This document shows, piece after piece, positions 1-9,033 of a DNA stretch of 64,000 bases; within the stretch, counting starts at the first letter, position 1, and each line of letters starts with the position of its first letter. Source of the stretch: Opitutaceae bacterium (GTDB lineage: Bacteria > Verrucomicrobiota > Verrucomicrobiia > Opitutales > Opitutaceae); contig JAHCAZ010000001.1 in NCBI GenBank assembly GCA_019634615.1, positions 1 to 64,000 of the forward strand, given 5' to 3'. The notes beneath the pieces are model-generated. The model was not told the DNA's origin. It worked only from the letters and a program-made list of their open reading frames with translations, and made no database searches. The position numbers and the translations under genes were made by a program.

Positions 1-78
1 ACGGACGGACCGACGATCCGGCCCTGGCTGTCAGTTCGGATCGCGAGGCCCGATCGAACAGCCCAGGGTAATCGCCGT

Positions 79-1932
79 TCAGGCCGGGGTGATCACGGTG
101 CGGATGACAGCCTCGCGCACGGGGGTGGCGCAGCGCAGGGCGACGCGCACGGGGTGGGGCGGTTGATTGATGGTGTCGGTCGACACCGCCAACTCCGCGC
201 CTTCGATCGTGACCTCCGCGATTACGGCGGCGTGACCGTCGTCCAAGCGGATGCGGTTGCCCTCGATCGTGGTTCGGCCCAGCGAGATGAGCGCTGACTC
301 GAATTCGGCCGGGGCGACGAATTCCACGCGATCGGTGATGGTGAGCGAACCGGCGCCGCGGCGGTCGAAGAGGAATTCGCGTTCGAGCTGGCGGAGGCCC
401 GGCACATCGTAGGCGCCGCGGAGATCGAGCACCATGCGGTCGGTGTCGGCGGTGAATGCCTTGGCGAGCACGCGGGCGCGCCATTCCGGGCCGGCTTCCT
501 GCAGGCGGCCGGCGACGCGCGGCACGGGGTGGCCGTAGGAGTTGAGCAGCTGGCTTTCGTAACGCTGTTCGCTGAACGTGCGGTAGCTGTAGGCCTCGAG
601 GCCGGGATCGAGAATGAGGGTGCGGCCATCAAGCACGACGGTGAAGGTGCCGAGGTCGTTGTGATTGTGGTTCACGCCGTTGTTGCCGCCGAGGAACGTC
701 GCGGCGAGGCGCCGCGTCGTGGTCGGGGCCGGCCGGCAGATGAGGAGGGCCGACTGCTCGAACCAGTTGCGCAATGCTGGCGGGGTGCTCAGTTGCACCG
801 GCTGACGCGGCGCGCGCGTGCGGAACATCCAGACCAGCGCGTCGACGCCGAAGCCCAGGTCGGCCATCGGATCCTTGCCCGGCGCCAACGGCGCCACGGG
901 CAGCGGCGGCTGGCCCACGCGGTTGTCGGGCCACAGCCGCGCCCAGAGGGGCGGGTTGACGTCGAGATTGCAGTCGGCGAAGGCCGGGTACACGCCCGGC
1001 TGGATCTCCGCCCGCAGCGGGAAGCGCGCGGCGCGGGCCATCTTGGGCTCGGCGAGGAGGTCCACCGCGTCATTGGTGGCGACGCGCAGCAGCTCGCTCA
1101 TGAAGATGTAGTGGCTGAAGCCGTAGCCCCAGTAGGCCACGCCCTCGGTGCAGAAACCGTCGTCGGTGAAGCTGTCGCGGAAATTGATCACATGGGCCTG
1201 CGCGAAGGCCAGCCACCACGCCCGCTCGGCCGGGTCGTCCAGCAGCGCAACCGCCGCGTGCGCCGTGCAGAACAGGCAGACCGAGCTCCAGTTGTGCTTC
1301 ACGGCGATCCACCAATAGAGATCGCGGCCGGATTCGATGCGCTGGCGCAGCGGGGCGAACAGGCGGCGCTGCGTCTCGGTGCGGATCAGGGCCCGCAGCG
1401 AGGCGGGGAGGCGATCCTCCAGGAGGTAGTCGGTCAGGGCCAGCGCCTCGGCGAAGTGCACCGACACGAGGTCGGGTTCGACCGTCTTCAGGTCGTAGTT
1501 GAGGCGCTTGAGATCATTGCCCGGGTGCGTCCACGTGTTGACGCGGCAGATCGCCTCGGCGTCGGTGCGGATCACCTCGAGGAACTCGCCGGAATTGGCG
1601 ATCGCCTCGGCGAGGAGGAAGAGCATCTGCCGCTTGCGCGCAATACCGAGCACCGCGTTGATCTGCGTCGTGCTCTGCTGCTCGAGGCTCGCGAGCCAGG
1701 TCGCGTTGTTGTACTCCGGGAAGGGCTGCGCGGCGAACTCGCGGGCGGTGGCCAGCACGCGCCGGCCGAACGGGTCGTCGCGCCACCGGTCCCACGCCGC
1801 GCGGTCCGTGGCCTTGGGGGCCAGGGCGAAGCGCTCGCGCGGCATCAGCGCCTGGAGGGCGCGGACGCGTTCGGGCTGGGGGAGGAAGGTTTCGTCGGCC
1901 GCGAGGTCGAAATTGAAATCGTAGGCGCCCAT
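79..1932 (-). CDS. Heparinase II/III-family protein, no signal peptide
   Basis: A 617-residue protein of the heparinase II/III-like family, which cleaves uronic-acid polysaccharides or oligosaccharides by beta-elimination. The first ~300 residues are helical, as in the alpha/alpha toroid, with HNWSSV near 213 and GVAYWGYG near 264-271. The C-terminal beta-sandwich carries the family signature NHNHNDLGTF near 421-430, followed by a DGRTLILDPG-type stretch. The N-terminus (MGAYDFNF) has no signal peptide, so the enzyme is probably cytoplasmic and acts on imported oligosaccharides. It is divergent from the TPR/solute-binding-protein pair to its right. The family call is firm, but the substrate cannot be read from the sequence. 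Confidence 0.85.
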   Translation of the reverse strand: MGAYDFNFDLAADETFLPQPERVRALQALMPRERFALAPKATDRAAWDRWRDDPFGRRVLATAREFAAQPFPEYNNATWLASLEQQSTTQINAVLGIARKRQMLFLLAEAIANSGEFLEVIRTDAEAICRVNTWTHPGNDLKRLNYDLKTVEPDLVSVHFAEALALTDYLLEDRLPASLRALIRTETQRRLFAPLRQRIESGRDLYWWIAVKHNWSSVCLFCTAHAAVALLDDPAERAWWLAFAQAHVINFRDSFTDDGFCTEGVAYWGYGFSHYIFMSELLRVATNDAVDLLAEPKMARAARFPLRAEIQPGVYPAFADCNLDVNPPLWARLWPDNRVGQPPLPVAPLAPGKDPMADLGFGVDALVWMFRTRAPRQPVQLSTPPALRNWFEQSALLICRPAPTTTRRLAATFLGGNNGVNHNHNDLGTFTVVLDGRTLILDPGLEAYSYRTFSEQRYESQLLNSYGHPVPRVAGRLQEAGPEWRARVLAKAFTADTDRMVLDLRGAYDVPGLRQLEREFLFDRRGAGSLTITDRVEFVAPAEFESALISLGRTTIEGNRIRLDDGHAAVIAEVTIEGAELAVSTDTINQPPHPVRVALRCATPVREAVIRTVITPA

Positions 1933-2115
1933 GGTGCGCGGAGCATGGTCCGCCCGGGGGCAGCGGCAAGCTTGCGAATGATGGCCGATCCCGGATTCGG
2001 GGTGCGCGGTGCGTTGACATCACCCAGCGGGCGCGGTCTGGTGGGCGTGCGCGTGCAACTGTTCCCGGCCATCTGCCCAGCCCTTCGGGATTCATTCCAG
2101 CCCTGCATCCGTCGG

Positions 2116-2910
2116 ATGCGGTTCTGCCTTCTGGGTGCGGCGCTGCTGCTGCCGCCGCGGGCCGCCGCGACCGCAACGGAGACCGAGGGCTGGCAATTGC
2201 TCGCGGGCTACCTGTACCGCGACGCCTTCGAGGCCTTTGAGCGCGCTCCCGCCGGCAGTCGTGCCCGCGAGCTCGGGCTGGCCGCCAGCCTCCTGAACCA
2301 TCCGCCAGTCACGGGCGGCAAGATCGCCACCGCCGAGGATCGGTTGCGCGGGCTCATCGCGGCGGACGGCACCGACGACACGGCCATGTATGCGCGCCTC
2401 CTGCTGGCGCGGATTGCCCACCTGCACCGGGAGGCGCCGATGCCCGAGATCGAGGCCGCCTACCGTGATGTCCTGAGGGCCGACCCCCGCCATCCCGCGG
2501 CCCAGATCGCGGCCAGTCGCCTGGCGCTGGTGCTGCTCTATCAGCGTCCCGATCTCACGGTGCCGCAGCGGCTCGACCAGGCCGCCGCCCTCGCGGACAT
2601 GGCGGGCGCCGCGGCGTTGCCGGAGGCCGCCTGCGCCTACTACCGCAACCTCGCGAGCGCCGCGCTGTTCTACGAGATCCGCGATGACCGGGTCCTCGCC
2701 TGGCTCCAGCAGGCCGATGCCATCGGTTCCGAGGACCCCATTGTCGCGGCCAATCTCCGCATCCAGCTCGCCGAAGTCGCGCGCCAACTGGGCCGGCGCG
2801 CGGAGGCGGTGGCCTACTACCGCCGCTTCCTCGCCTCGATCCTGCCGACCGACAACCGCTACCTCACGGCGCGCGAGCGCATGCAGGAGCTCGAAAGGAC
2901 GGCCCCGTGA
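2116..2910 (+). CDS. Secreted tetratricopeptide-like protein
   Basis: A 264-residue protein starting at the ATG of MRFCLLGAALLLPP, which begins a plausible signal peptide ending at an Ala-rich cleavage region (RAAATA). The same frame stays open far upstream, antisense to the heparinase gene, but that part looks like a shadow. The mature part is helical and alanine-rich. Its end (LAEVARQLGRRAEAVAYYRR) resembles a TPR helix pair. The gene overlaps the next one by four bases (GTGA), so the two are probably translationally coupled. Its role is unknown, perhaps as a periplasmic scaffold for the solute-binding protein. TPR assignment is by pattern only. Confidence 0.6.
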   Translation: MRFCLLGAALLLPPRAAATATETEGWQLLAGYLYRDAFEAFERAPAGSRARELGLAASLLNHPPVTGGKIATAEDRLRGLIAADGTDDTAMYARLLLARIAHLHREAPMPEIEAAYRDVLRADPRHPAAQIAASRLALVLLYQRPDLTVPQRLDQAAALADMAGAAALPEAACAYYRNLASAALFYEIRDDRVLAWLQQADAIGSEDPIVAANLRIQLAEVARQLGRRAEAVAYYRRFLASILPTDNRYLTARERMQELERTAP

Positions 2911-4538
2911 AGCGCCGCATCCGCCCGCTGCCCCTCCTGGCCCTGGCGCTCCTGGTCACGGCCTTCACGTTCTCCGCCGTGCGGCTGTTCCGCGCCAAGA
3001 CGGCCGCGATCGTCGACCCGAGCATCGAGGTCGTCCGCCTCGCCCACTGGCAGCTCGAGCCCGGCGTGCGCGAGGCCATCGACGCGATCATCGCCGACTA
3101 CGAGGCCCTGCACCCGAAGGTGCGCGTCGAGCAGATGGATATCCCGGGTCGCGCGTGGAAGCAGTGGCTGCGCACGCAGCTCGTGGGCGGGAATCCGCCC
3201 GACCTCATCGAGCTGGCTTCGTACGAGAATCCCGACGACATGCTGGCGCGCTACTTCACGCCCCTGTCGTCCTACCTGGCGGAGAAGAATCCCTACAACG
3301 CCGACGAGCCCGACCTGCGGGACAAGTCGTGGCGCGAGAGTTACGCCGCCGAGCTGGTCCCGGCGCCGGAGGGTCTGGGTCACTACTACAACGCCAACCT
3401 CCTCGAGTACTACGGCGCGCCCAGCACCCTCGTCACGGTGCGGATGTTCTACAACCGCAACCTGATCAAGGCGGCGCTCGGCGAGGATCGCGTGCCGCGC
3501 ACCTTCGACGAGTTCGTCGCGCTCTGCGAGGCGCTGCAGCGCTACGCCCAGGAGTCCGGCCGACCGATCAAGCCCTTGGGCGGCTCGGTGTTCAACATCA
3601 CCAAGCTCACCGACACCCTCTTCAGCACCGTCACCCAGCGGCTGGCCATCGAGCTGGATTTCGGGCGGAACCTCGAGTTCTCTTCCCACGAGCTGCAGAT
3701 CAAGTACATGCGCGGCGACTGGTCGCTGCGTTCGCCGGCGGTGCGCGCCAGCCTGCAGACCGTCGAGGCCTTCGGCCGCTACCTGTCGCCCGGCTGGGTG
3801 CAGCTCGGACGCGAGGACGGCATGCTGCAGTTCCTGCAGGGCCGCGCCGCGATGCTGGCCACCGGCACCTGGGATGCCGGCGGCATCCTCATGCAGGCGG
3901 ATTTCCCGGTCGGCGCGTTCAAGATGCCCTCGTTCCGCCGCGATGATCCCAAGTTCGGCGCCGCCACGCTGGGTCAGGTCTCCGAGGCCGCGACCTTCGC
4001 CGCGCTGCCCTTCGGTTTGACCCGCGCCTCGAAGCATCCCGAGCGGGCGATCGACTTCCTGCGGTTCCTGACCAGCCGCCGGTCGAACACCAAGTTCAGC
4101 AGCATCTCGAAGTGGCTCCCCGTCATCAAGGGCGTGCCGGTGCCCCCGGACGCCGAACCGTTCCGGCCGATCGTCGAGGGTTATGTCGGCGGCGTAAACG
4201 TGCGCATCCTCGGTGGCACGAGTAACGATGCCTTTGTCCAAAACCTGCACCTCCTCAGCGGGGTCAACGCCAGCGCCGATGCCTTCATCGACCGGCTCGA
4301 ACCGGTGGCCGACCGCAGCATGCCGCAGGAGATGGCCCGCATCGCCCGCGTGAACCTCACCACGCTGCGCCAGCGCGACTCGGTCCTGGCTGGGCTTTAT
4401 TTTACTCGTCCGCCCACCGGCCTCGCCCGCTCGAAGTTCGATCGTCTCGCCGCCAGCCAGCTCGACAGCGAGGCCCAGCGGCTGCAGTCGCTGCGCACGA
4501 TCGAAGACTACCCGGCGCCGGTGCGCCGGGAACGCTGA
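2907..4538 (+). CDS. ABC-type extracellular solute-binding protein, family 1
   Basis: A 543-residue sugar-type periplasmic binding protein with a GTG start inside the stop of the preceding TPR gene. A basic stretch and one hydrophobic segment (about residues 8-25) look like an uncleaved anchor or signal peptide. The rest resembles family 1 solute-binding proteins: PDLIELASYENPDD near 90, MFYNRNLIKAALG near 178, and LQGRAAMLATGTWDAGG near 310. Family 1 members bind oligosaccharides for an ABC importer, yet no permease or ATPase lies next to it in this window. It may therefore work with a distant transporter or as a sensor. Family is confident, ligand unknown. Confidence 0.8.
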   Translation: MKRRIRPLPLLALALLVTAFTFSAVRLFRAKTAAIVDPSIEVVRLAHWQLEPGVREAIDAIIADYEALHPKVRVEQMDIPGRAWKQWLRTQLVGGNPPDLIELASYENPDDMLARYFTPLSSYLAEKNPYNADEPDLRDKSWRESYAAELVPAPEGLGHYYNANLLEYYGAPSTLVTVRMFYNRNLIKAALGEDRVPRTFDEFVALCEALQRYAQESGRPIKPLGGSVFNITKLTDTLFSTVTQRLAIELDFGRNLEFSSHELQIKYMRGDWSLRSPAVRASLQTVEAFGRYLSPGWVQLGREDGMLQFLQGRAAMLATGTWDAGGILMQADFPVGAFKMPSFRRDDPKFGAATLGQVSEAATFAALPFGLTRASKHPERAIDFLRFLTSRRSNTKFSSISKWLPVIKGVPVPPDAEPFRPIVEGYVGGVNVRILGGTSNDAFVQNLHLLSGVNASADAFIDRLEPVADRSMPQEMARIARVNLTTLRQRDSVLAGLYFTRPPTGLARSKFDRLAASQLDSEAQRLQSLRTIEDYPAPVRRER

Positions 4539-4558
4539 ACGCTTAACGCTGAACGCCC
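4531..4558. repeat. Four tandem 7-base repeats (AACGCTK)
   Basis: Four consecutive heptamers read AACGCTG, AACGCTT, AACGCTG, AACGCCC. They begin just before the stop codon region of the solute-binding protein and end at the ATG of the aminotransferase, filling the intergenic gap. A second heptamer array with a related unit lies inside metH (20981-21008). Function unknown. The array occupies the place where a ribosome-binding site would be expected. Confidence 0.7.
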
Positions 4559-4559
4559 A

Positions 4560-5693
4560 ATGAAGACACTGCGCCCCTCCTCCCTCAACCGCCGGCAGTG
4601 GCTGCAGGCCACGGGCGCGGCGGTCGCCGGCCTCACGCTGGCGCCCCGGCTCCGGTCGGCGCCGACGGCCGCGCCGGTCGAATACCTCCCCGTCACCCCC
4701 GAGGGGCTCGTCCAGCTTTCGCTTAATGAGAACACCCTTGGCGCCTCGCCGCAGGCCATCGCGGCGATGCGGGCGCATCTGGAGCAGACCTGCCGCTACC
4801 CGTACGGTCTCACGCCGTCACTCGTGAAGGCGATCGCCGCCAAGGAGGGCGTGACCCCGGAGCATATCGTCATGGGCGTCGGCTCGGGTGAGCTGCTCGA
4901 GGGCTGCGGGGCGCTGTTCAGCCGCGAGCCGGGCGACGTGATCGCGGCGGTGCCGGGTTACCTGCAGATGGTTGCGGCCATGGAGCGCCGCGGCTGCCGG
5001 GTCGTGGGCGTGCCGCTCAACGACCGGCTCGAACACGACCTCGACGCGATGGCGGCCAAGGTCGGCCCGGCCACGCGCTGCGTGTACATCTGCAACCCCA
5101 ACAACCCCACGGGCACCCTCGTCGCGGCCGACCGGCTGCGGGCGTTTGCCATCGCCGCCGCGCGCCAGGCCCCGGTGTTCATCGACGAGGCCTACCTTGA
5201 GTGCGCCGACGACTTCGCGGGCAATACGATGGTCGGCCTCGTGCGCGAGGGTCACAACGTCGTCGTCGCCCGCACCTTCTCCAAGATCTACGGCCTCGCC
5301 GGCCAGCGCGTCGGCTACGCCGTGATGGCGCCGGAAACGGCTCGCGCCGTCCGCGCCCACCTCAGCGGCTCGATGAACCTCCTGGGGATCGTCGCCGCCC
5401 AGGCCAGCCTGGCCGACACCGGCTTCGTGCCCGCGGCGCGGGCGCGGATCAAGGCCGGGCGCGACGCGCTGCTGGCCGTCCTCCGCGCCAAGGGCCGGCG
5501 CTACGCCGAGCCGCAGGGCAGTTTCGTCTTCTTCCAGACCGGCCAGCCGATCGCGGATTTCCAGGCGAGGATGCGGGCCGAGGGCGTGATCGTGGCGCGC
5601 GCCTTTCCGCCGCTGCTCGACTGGTGCCGCATCTCCATCGGCAATCCGGCGGAGATGGCGGTCGCCCACGCGGCGCTGCAGAAGGTCCTTTAG
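4560..5693 (+). CDS. HisC-like PLP aminotransferase with Tat-type leader
   Basis: A 377-residue fold-type I aminotransferase similar to histidinol-phosphate aminotransferase. Visible motifs are LSLNENTLG near 53-61, NPNNPTG at 179-185, FIDEAYLE near 207-214 and the PLP lysine K242 in TFSKIYGLAGQRVGY. Ahead of the catalytic domain is NRRQWLQATGAAVAGLTLAP, with twin arginines at 11-12 followed by a hydrophobic stretch, a plausible Tat export signal. HisC itself is cytoplasmic, so this is probably a paralogue exported with its cofactor already bound. A tatA gene lies in this window at 58745-58978. The cysteine hydrolase follows after 12 bases. The amino donor and acceptor are unknown. Confidence 0.82.
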   Translation: MKTLRPSSLNRRQWLQATGAAVAGLTLAPRLRSAPTAAPVEYLPVTPEGLVQLSLNENTLGASPQAIAAMRAHLEQTCRYPYGLTPSLVKAIAAKEGVTPEHIVMGVGSGELLEGCGALFSREPGDVIAAVPGYLQMVAAMERRGCRVVGVPLNDRLEHDLDAMAAKVGPATRCVYICNPNNPTGTLVAADRLRAFAIAAARQAPVFIDEAYLECADDFAGNTMVGLVREGHNVVVARTFSKIYGLAGQRVGYAVMAPETARAVRAHLSGSMNLLGIVAAQASLADTGFVPAARARIKAGRDALLAVLRAKGRRYAEPQGSFVFFQTGQPIADFQARMRAEGVIVARAFPPLLDWCRISIGNPAEMAVAHAALQKVL

Positions 5694-5705
5694 CCGGTCG
5701 CCGCC

Positions 5706-6434
5706 ATGCGCACGCTCGAGTTGCCCGGTCGCTGCTACGACATGCTCCCCATCGGGGCGCAGCGCGGCTACCAGGAGGAGACGCTGCGACTGCCGCTCGA
5801 CCGCACGGCCTTTTTCCCGATCGACATCTACGGCCTCGGTTATTCCGACGGCGAGCCGCGGCCGGAGCGCGAGCCGCTCTGGTTTCCCGGCTCGTTCGAG
5901 CTCGAGCGCACCATCCTGCGCGAGCGCATCGCGCCCTGCCTGCAGGCGGCGCGGCGGATCGGACTGCCGGTGATTTACGCCAACAACAGCAACCCGAACG
6001 TGCGCGGTGACCGCGGCGAGTTCGGCGCCGTCCTGCGCCGCACCCACGGGTTGACCGACGCCGAGCGCTGGCAGCAGGCCTCGCCCGAGGAGTTCCGCTT
6101 CAGCGCCTGCGTGGCCCCGCAGCCGGGCGACCACGTCGTGCCCAAGCTTTTCTACAGCGCCTTCCACGGCACGCACACCGAGACGCTCCTGCGCAACCTC
6201 GGCATCGAGAACCTGATCGCCGTCGGCTTCGCCACCAATGCCTGCGTCCACACGACCCTGGCCGAGGCGATGTACCGCAACTTCCGCGTGATCCTGCTGC
6301 GCGACTGCACGCTGGCCATGGAGTGTGACGATACGTGGCGCGACCTGACGCTGACCAAATCCTTCGTGCGGTTCATCGAGACCCATGTGGGCTACACGGC
6401 CACCGCTGCCGCGTTTCTTGCGGCCTGTCGCTAG
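5706..6434 (+). CDS. Isochorismatase-family cysteine hydrolase
   Basis: A 242-residue cysteine hydrolase of the isochorismatase/nicotinamidase superfamily. The expected Asp-Lys-Cys triad can be placed at D40 (FFPIDIYG), K147 (VVPKLFY) and C180 (ATNACVHTT), with the usual cis-peptide context before the cysteine. Members hydrolyse amides, ureides or isochorismate-type ethers. It lies 12 bases after the aminotransferase and so is probably cotranscribed, which fits an amide or amino-compound pathway rather than siderophore synthesis. No signal peptide. A second protein of this fold, without a clear triad, is at 45917-46735. Confidence 0.8.
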   Translation: MRTLELPGRCYDMLPIGAQRGYQEETLRLPLDRTAFFPIDIYGLGYSDGEPRPEREPLWFPGSFELERTILRERIAPCLQAARRIGLPVIYANNSNPNVRGDRGEFGAVLRRTHGLTDAERWQQASPEEFRFSACVAPQPGDHVVPKLFYSAFHGTHTETLLRNLGIENLIAVGFATNACVHTTLAEAMYRNFRVILLRDCTLAMECDDTWRDLTLTKSFVRFIETHVGYTATAAAFLAACR

Positions 6435-6557
6435 CGTGGGTCGGATGGTGTCGTCGCCGGGGGGCGGTCATGGTGGTTTTTGATCCGCATCAGCGCGGCG
6501 CCCATGGTTTCCCTTGTGGTTGGTCGGTTGGGGCTCTTTGTTGGGCGGGATTTTCCC

Positions 6558-8975
6558 ATGCGTCCGTTCCCGCTCCTGCGTCGTCTCGCTCCCATCCTCG
6601 CGTGCCTGACCCTGGCCCTGCCGGCGGCGGAGCCCGACCGCTCCGGCCCCCGGATCGTCGTGCAGGCCGAGGCCTACCAGCTGGGCGACCGCTGGTATTG
6701 CCCCCAGTGCCGGCAGGAGGTGCCGAATGGCGACCGCACGGGCTGGGATCTCAAGCTCAGCCTCTCGGAGTGGCATGACCTGTTGATCGATCCGGCCTAC
6801 TTCCGGGACAAGATCCGCGCCATCTCCGATGCGGAGCTGGTGGACTCGCTCCACCTCCCGGCGATCGAGCCCGCCCTGCGGGCCGCCGTGCAGGCCGGAG
6901 ACAGCGCGCGGCTGGCGGCGCTCCTGCATGAGTACTTCGCCGGTCGCGCCGACAACGGCCGGCTCTCGCTCTACGACCCGGCGCACAAGCGCTATTTCGG
7001 CACCGGGGACGAGTTTCGGCGGGAGGTGGCGGAGGACCCGGCGCGGGCGGCCGCGATCCGGCAGGCGTCCGCCGCCCTCCACTCACCCGCGACCGGCTTT
7101 ACGATCCGGGGCGTTCGCTGGGGCCAGCGCATCGACTTCAATCATGAGTATGAGGGATTCAGCCGCTGGGGCGTGCACTACCTGGGTTTCGTCAACGACC
7201 TGACCAATGACTATCTCCTGCGGCGCGATCCCGCGACCGCGGCCGCCTTTGCCGCCCTGTTCGAGCAGTGGCATGACCAGATCGACCGCGTCGGCCCGCC
7301 GGAGGTGGCCCCCGGCGAGAAGTCCTACGATTTCATCTGGTATGAACTCGGCCTCGCCAACCGCACCGAGCACCTCATCAACGCGCACCGCGTCTTTGCC
7401 CGCGAACTCTCGCCCGCCACCCACCTGAAGCTCCTGAAGATCATCCTTGGCTCGACCCGTTGGCTGGACCAGGGCGTGACCCGGGTGCCGTTCCATCCGC
7501 ACAATTGGCAGACACACGCGGCGTTCACGCTCTCGTACGCGGCCGTGGCGTACCCGGAATTCGTCGAGGCGGCGACCTGGCTCGACCGCGGCCGGGCCAA
7601 CATCGTGCGTCATCTCCAAACCGATATCCTCGACGACGGCGGCTACGTCGAGCGCACTACCGGCTACGCGGCCTACATGTTCTCCGTTTATTACCGCTAC
7701 ATGCTCATGCTGGAGCATTTCACGGGTGACCGCTCGCTGCAGGCCAAGTACCTGCCGCGCCTGGAGAAGATGATCGAGTTCTACGCCCTCACCAACACCC
7801 CGGTCGGCGTGAACGCACCCTTCAACGACGCCCGGCGCAGCAAGGGGCTCGTGCCCGTGTTCTGGGAGATGGGGCTCTTCTATCGCCGGGGGGACTTCAT
7901 TGGCGCCGTGCGGCACGAGTTTGCCCCGGAGAAGCTCGCGGCGCTGCCGTTCCCGGTCACGGAGCCGAAGGCGAAGTCGGCGGACTTTCCCTTCTCGCGC
8001 TACGTCGTCATGCGGGACTCCTGGGACCCGGCCTCGTACTTCCTGATGCTGAACTACGGCGACTTCCAGAATCACTGTCACTTCGACCAGCTGTCGTTCG
8101 AGCTCTACGCCAACGGCGCCGCGCTGGCCGTGGACGCGGGCATGTCGCCGACCGGCTACGTCGACCCGCACCACGCCGCCTGGCACAAGCACCCGTCGGC
8201 CCACAACATGCTCACGATCAACCAGGCCGTGCCCGAGAAGCTCAACCAGGCCGGCTACGACAAGGTCTGGTCGCCGCAGTCACGCCTCGAGGTCTTCGCC
8301 GCCACGCATGACGGCTACCTGCGCTACCAGCAGGCCCGGCACCGCCGGCACGTGATCTTCGCCAAGGCGCGCTATTGGCTGGTCGTCGACGAGGTCCAGA
8401 CCCGGGGCCGCAACCAGGAGATGGACTTCAACCTCCACACACCCTGCACCATGCGTGAACTCCCCGACGGGTTCGACTCCGAGCAGGCCCGCGGCTTCGT
8501 GATCAAGCACGACCAGCGTGACACCGGGGTCGTGCGCCTCCGCCAGCAGGGCAAGGCCGACCTCGGCGGTCTCGAGGGCGAACCGCCGTACCGCGACATC
8601 GACTGGCTCATCTTCCGGAAGCAACTGACCGGCGAGCGGGCCAATGACCGTCTGGCGACCCTCATCTTCCCGCATGCGGACAACGCCGGCTTTGATCCGG
8701 CCACCGTCACCGTGGAGCGGGTGGACTTGCAGGACGAGGCCGCCATCGGCTACCGCGTGCGCTCCGCCGGGCGTGAGGACCTCGTCATCATCTCCGACGG
8801 ATTCTACCGTCGCTTCACCGACGACGTGGCCGGGGACTTCCTCTACGCGGTCATCAGTCGCGATGCCGCCGGGACCGTCGATTATGTGGGCGCCGTCGGC
8901 GCCGTGGAAGTCGAGGTCAAGGGCGGGCCAACGGAGACGTTCAAGGAGAAGCGGGATTACGAGTATGTGAGGTGA
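6558..8975 (+). CDS. Secreted heparinase II/III-family protein
   Basis: An 805-residue heparinase II/III-family lyase. The start is set at the ATG of MRPFPLLRRLAPILACLTLALP, a good signal peptide ending near residue 24. An in-frame start 26 codons earlier would bury that leader. Toroid motifs include HPHNWQTH at 313-320 and GGYVERTTGY at 361-370, and the beta-sandwich signature NHCHFDQLSF is at 505-514. A CPQC pair at 48-51 could bind a metal or form a disulphide. It is the only heparinase-family protein here with an export signal, so it probably performs the first, extracytoplasmic cut. It is convergent with the symporter. Confidence 0.85.
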   Translation: MRPFPLLRRLAPILACLTLALPAAEPDRSGPRIVVQAEAYQLGDRWYCPQCRQEVPNGDRTGWDLKLSLSEWHDLLIDPAYFRDKIRAISDAELVDSLHLPAIEPALRAAVQAGDSARLAALLHEYFAGRADNGRLSLYDPAHKRYFGTGDEFRREVAEDPARAAAIRQASAALHSPATGFTIRGVRWGQRIDFNHEYEGFSRWGVHYLGFVNDLTNDYLLRRDPATAAAFAALFEQWHDQIDRVGPPEVAPGEKSYDFIWYELGLANRTEHLINAHRVFARELSPATHLKLLKIILGSTRWLDQGVTRVPFHPHNWQTHAAFTLSYAAVAYPEFVEAATWLDRGRANIVRHLQTDILDDGGYVERTTGYAAYMFSVYYRYMLMLEHFTGDRSLQAKYLPRLEKMIEFYALTNTPVGVNAPFNDARRSKGLVPVFWEMGLFYRRGDFIGAVRHEFAPEKLAALPFPVTEPKAKSADFPFSRYVVMRDSWDPASYFLMLNYGDFQNHCHFDQLSFELYANGAALAVDAGMSPTGYVDPHHAAWHKHPSAHNMLTINQAVPEKLNQAGYDKVWSPQSRLEVFAATHDGYLRYQQARHRRHVIFAKARYWLVVDEVQTRGRNQEMDFNLHTPCTMRELPDGFDSEQARGFVIKHDQRDTGVVRLRQQGKADLGGLEGEPPYRDIDWLIFRKQLTGERANDRLATLIFPHADNAGFDPATVTVERVDLQDEAAIGYRVRSAGREDLVIISDGFYRRFTDDVAGDFLYAVISRDAAGTVDYVGAVGAVEVEVKGGPTETFKEKRDYEYVR

Positions 8976-8998
8976 GAAGGTCGGAGAGAAGGGGCGAT

Positions 8999-9013
8999 GG
9001 GGGTGGTTCCCCC
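8999..9013. terminator. Possible hairpin between convergent genes
   Basis: GGGGG-TGGTT-CCCCC forms a perfect five-pair hairpin in the 58-base gap between the convergent heparinase and symporter genes. There is no following T-run in either direction, so it is at best a weak bidirectional terminator. Confidence 0.25.
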
Positions 9014-9033
9014 TCAGTCCATCCCGCCTATTC

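Noticed and set aside
1..78. Possible gene or terminator downstream of the first heparinase gene
   Set aside because: The 78 bases show no convincing frame, hairpin with T-run or repeat.
2014..2042. TTGACA with a 17-base spacer as a promoter for the TPR gene
   Set aside because: The matching -10 position reads TCTGGT, which is too far from consensus to support a call.
529..2115. Long open frame on the + strand upstream of the TPR gene
   Set aside because: It lies antisense to the heparinase-family gene and its translation is charged, repetitive and unlike any domain. The signal peptide start at 2116 explains the real gene.
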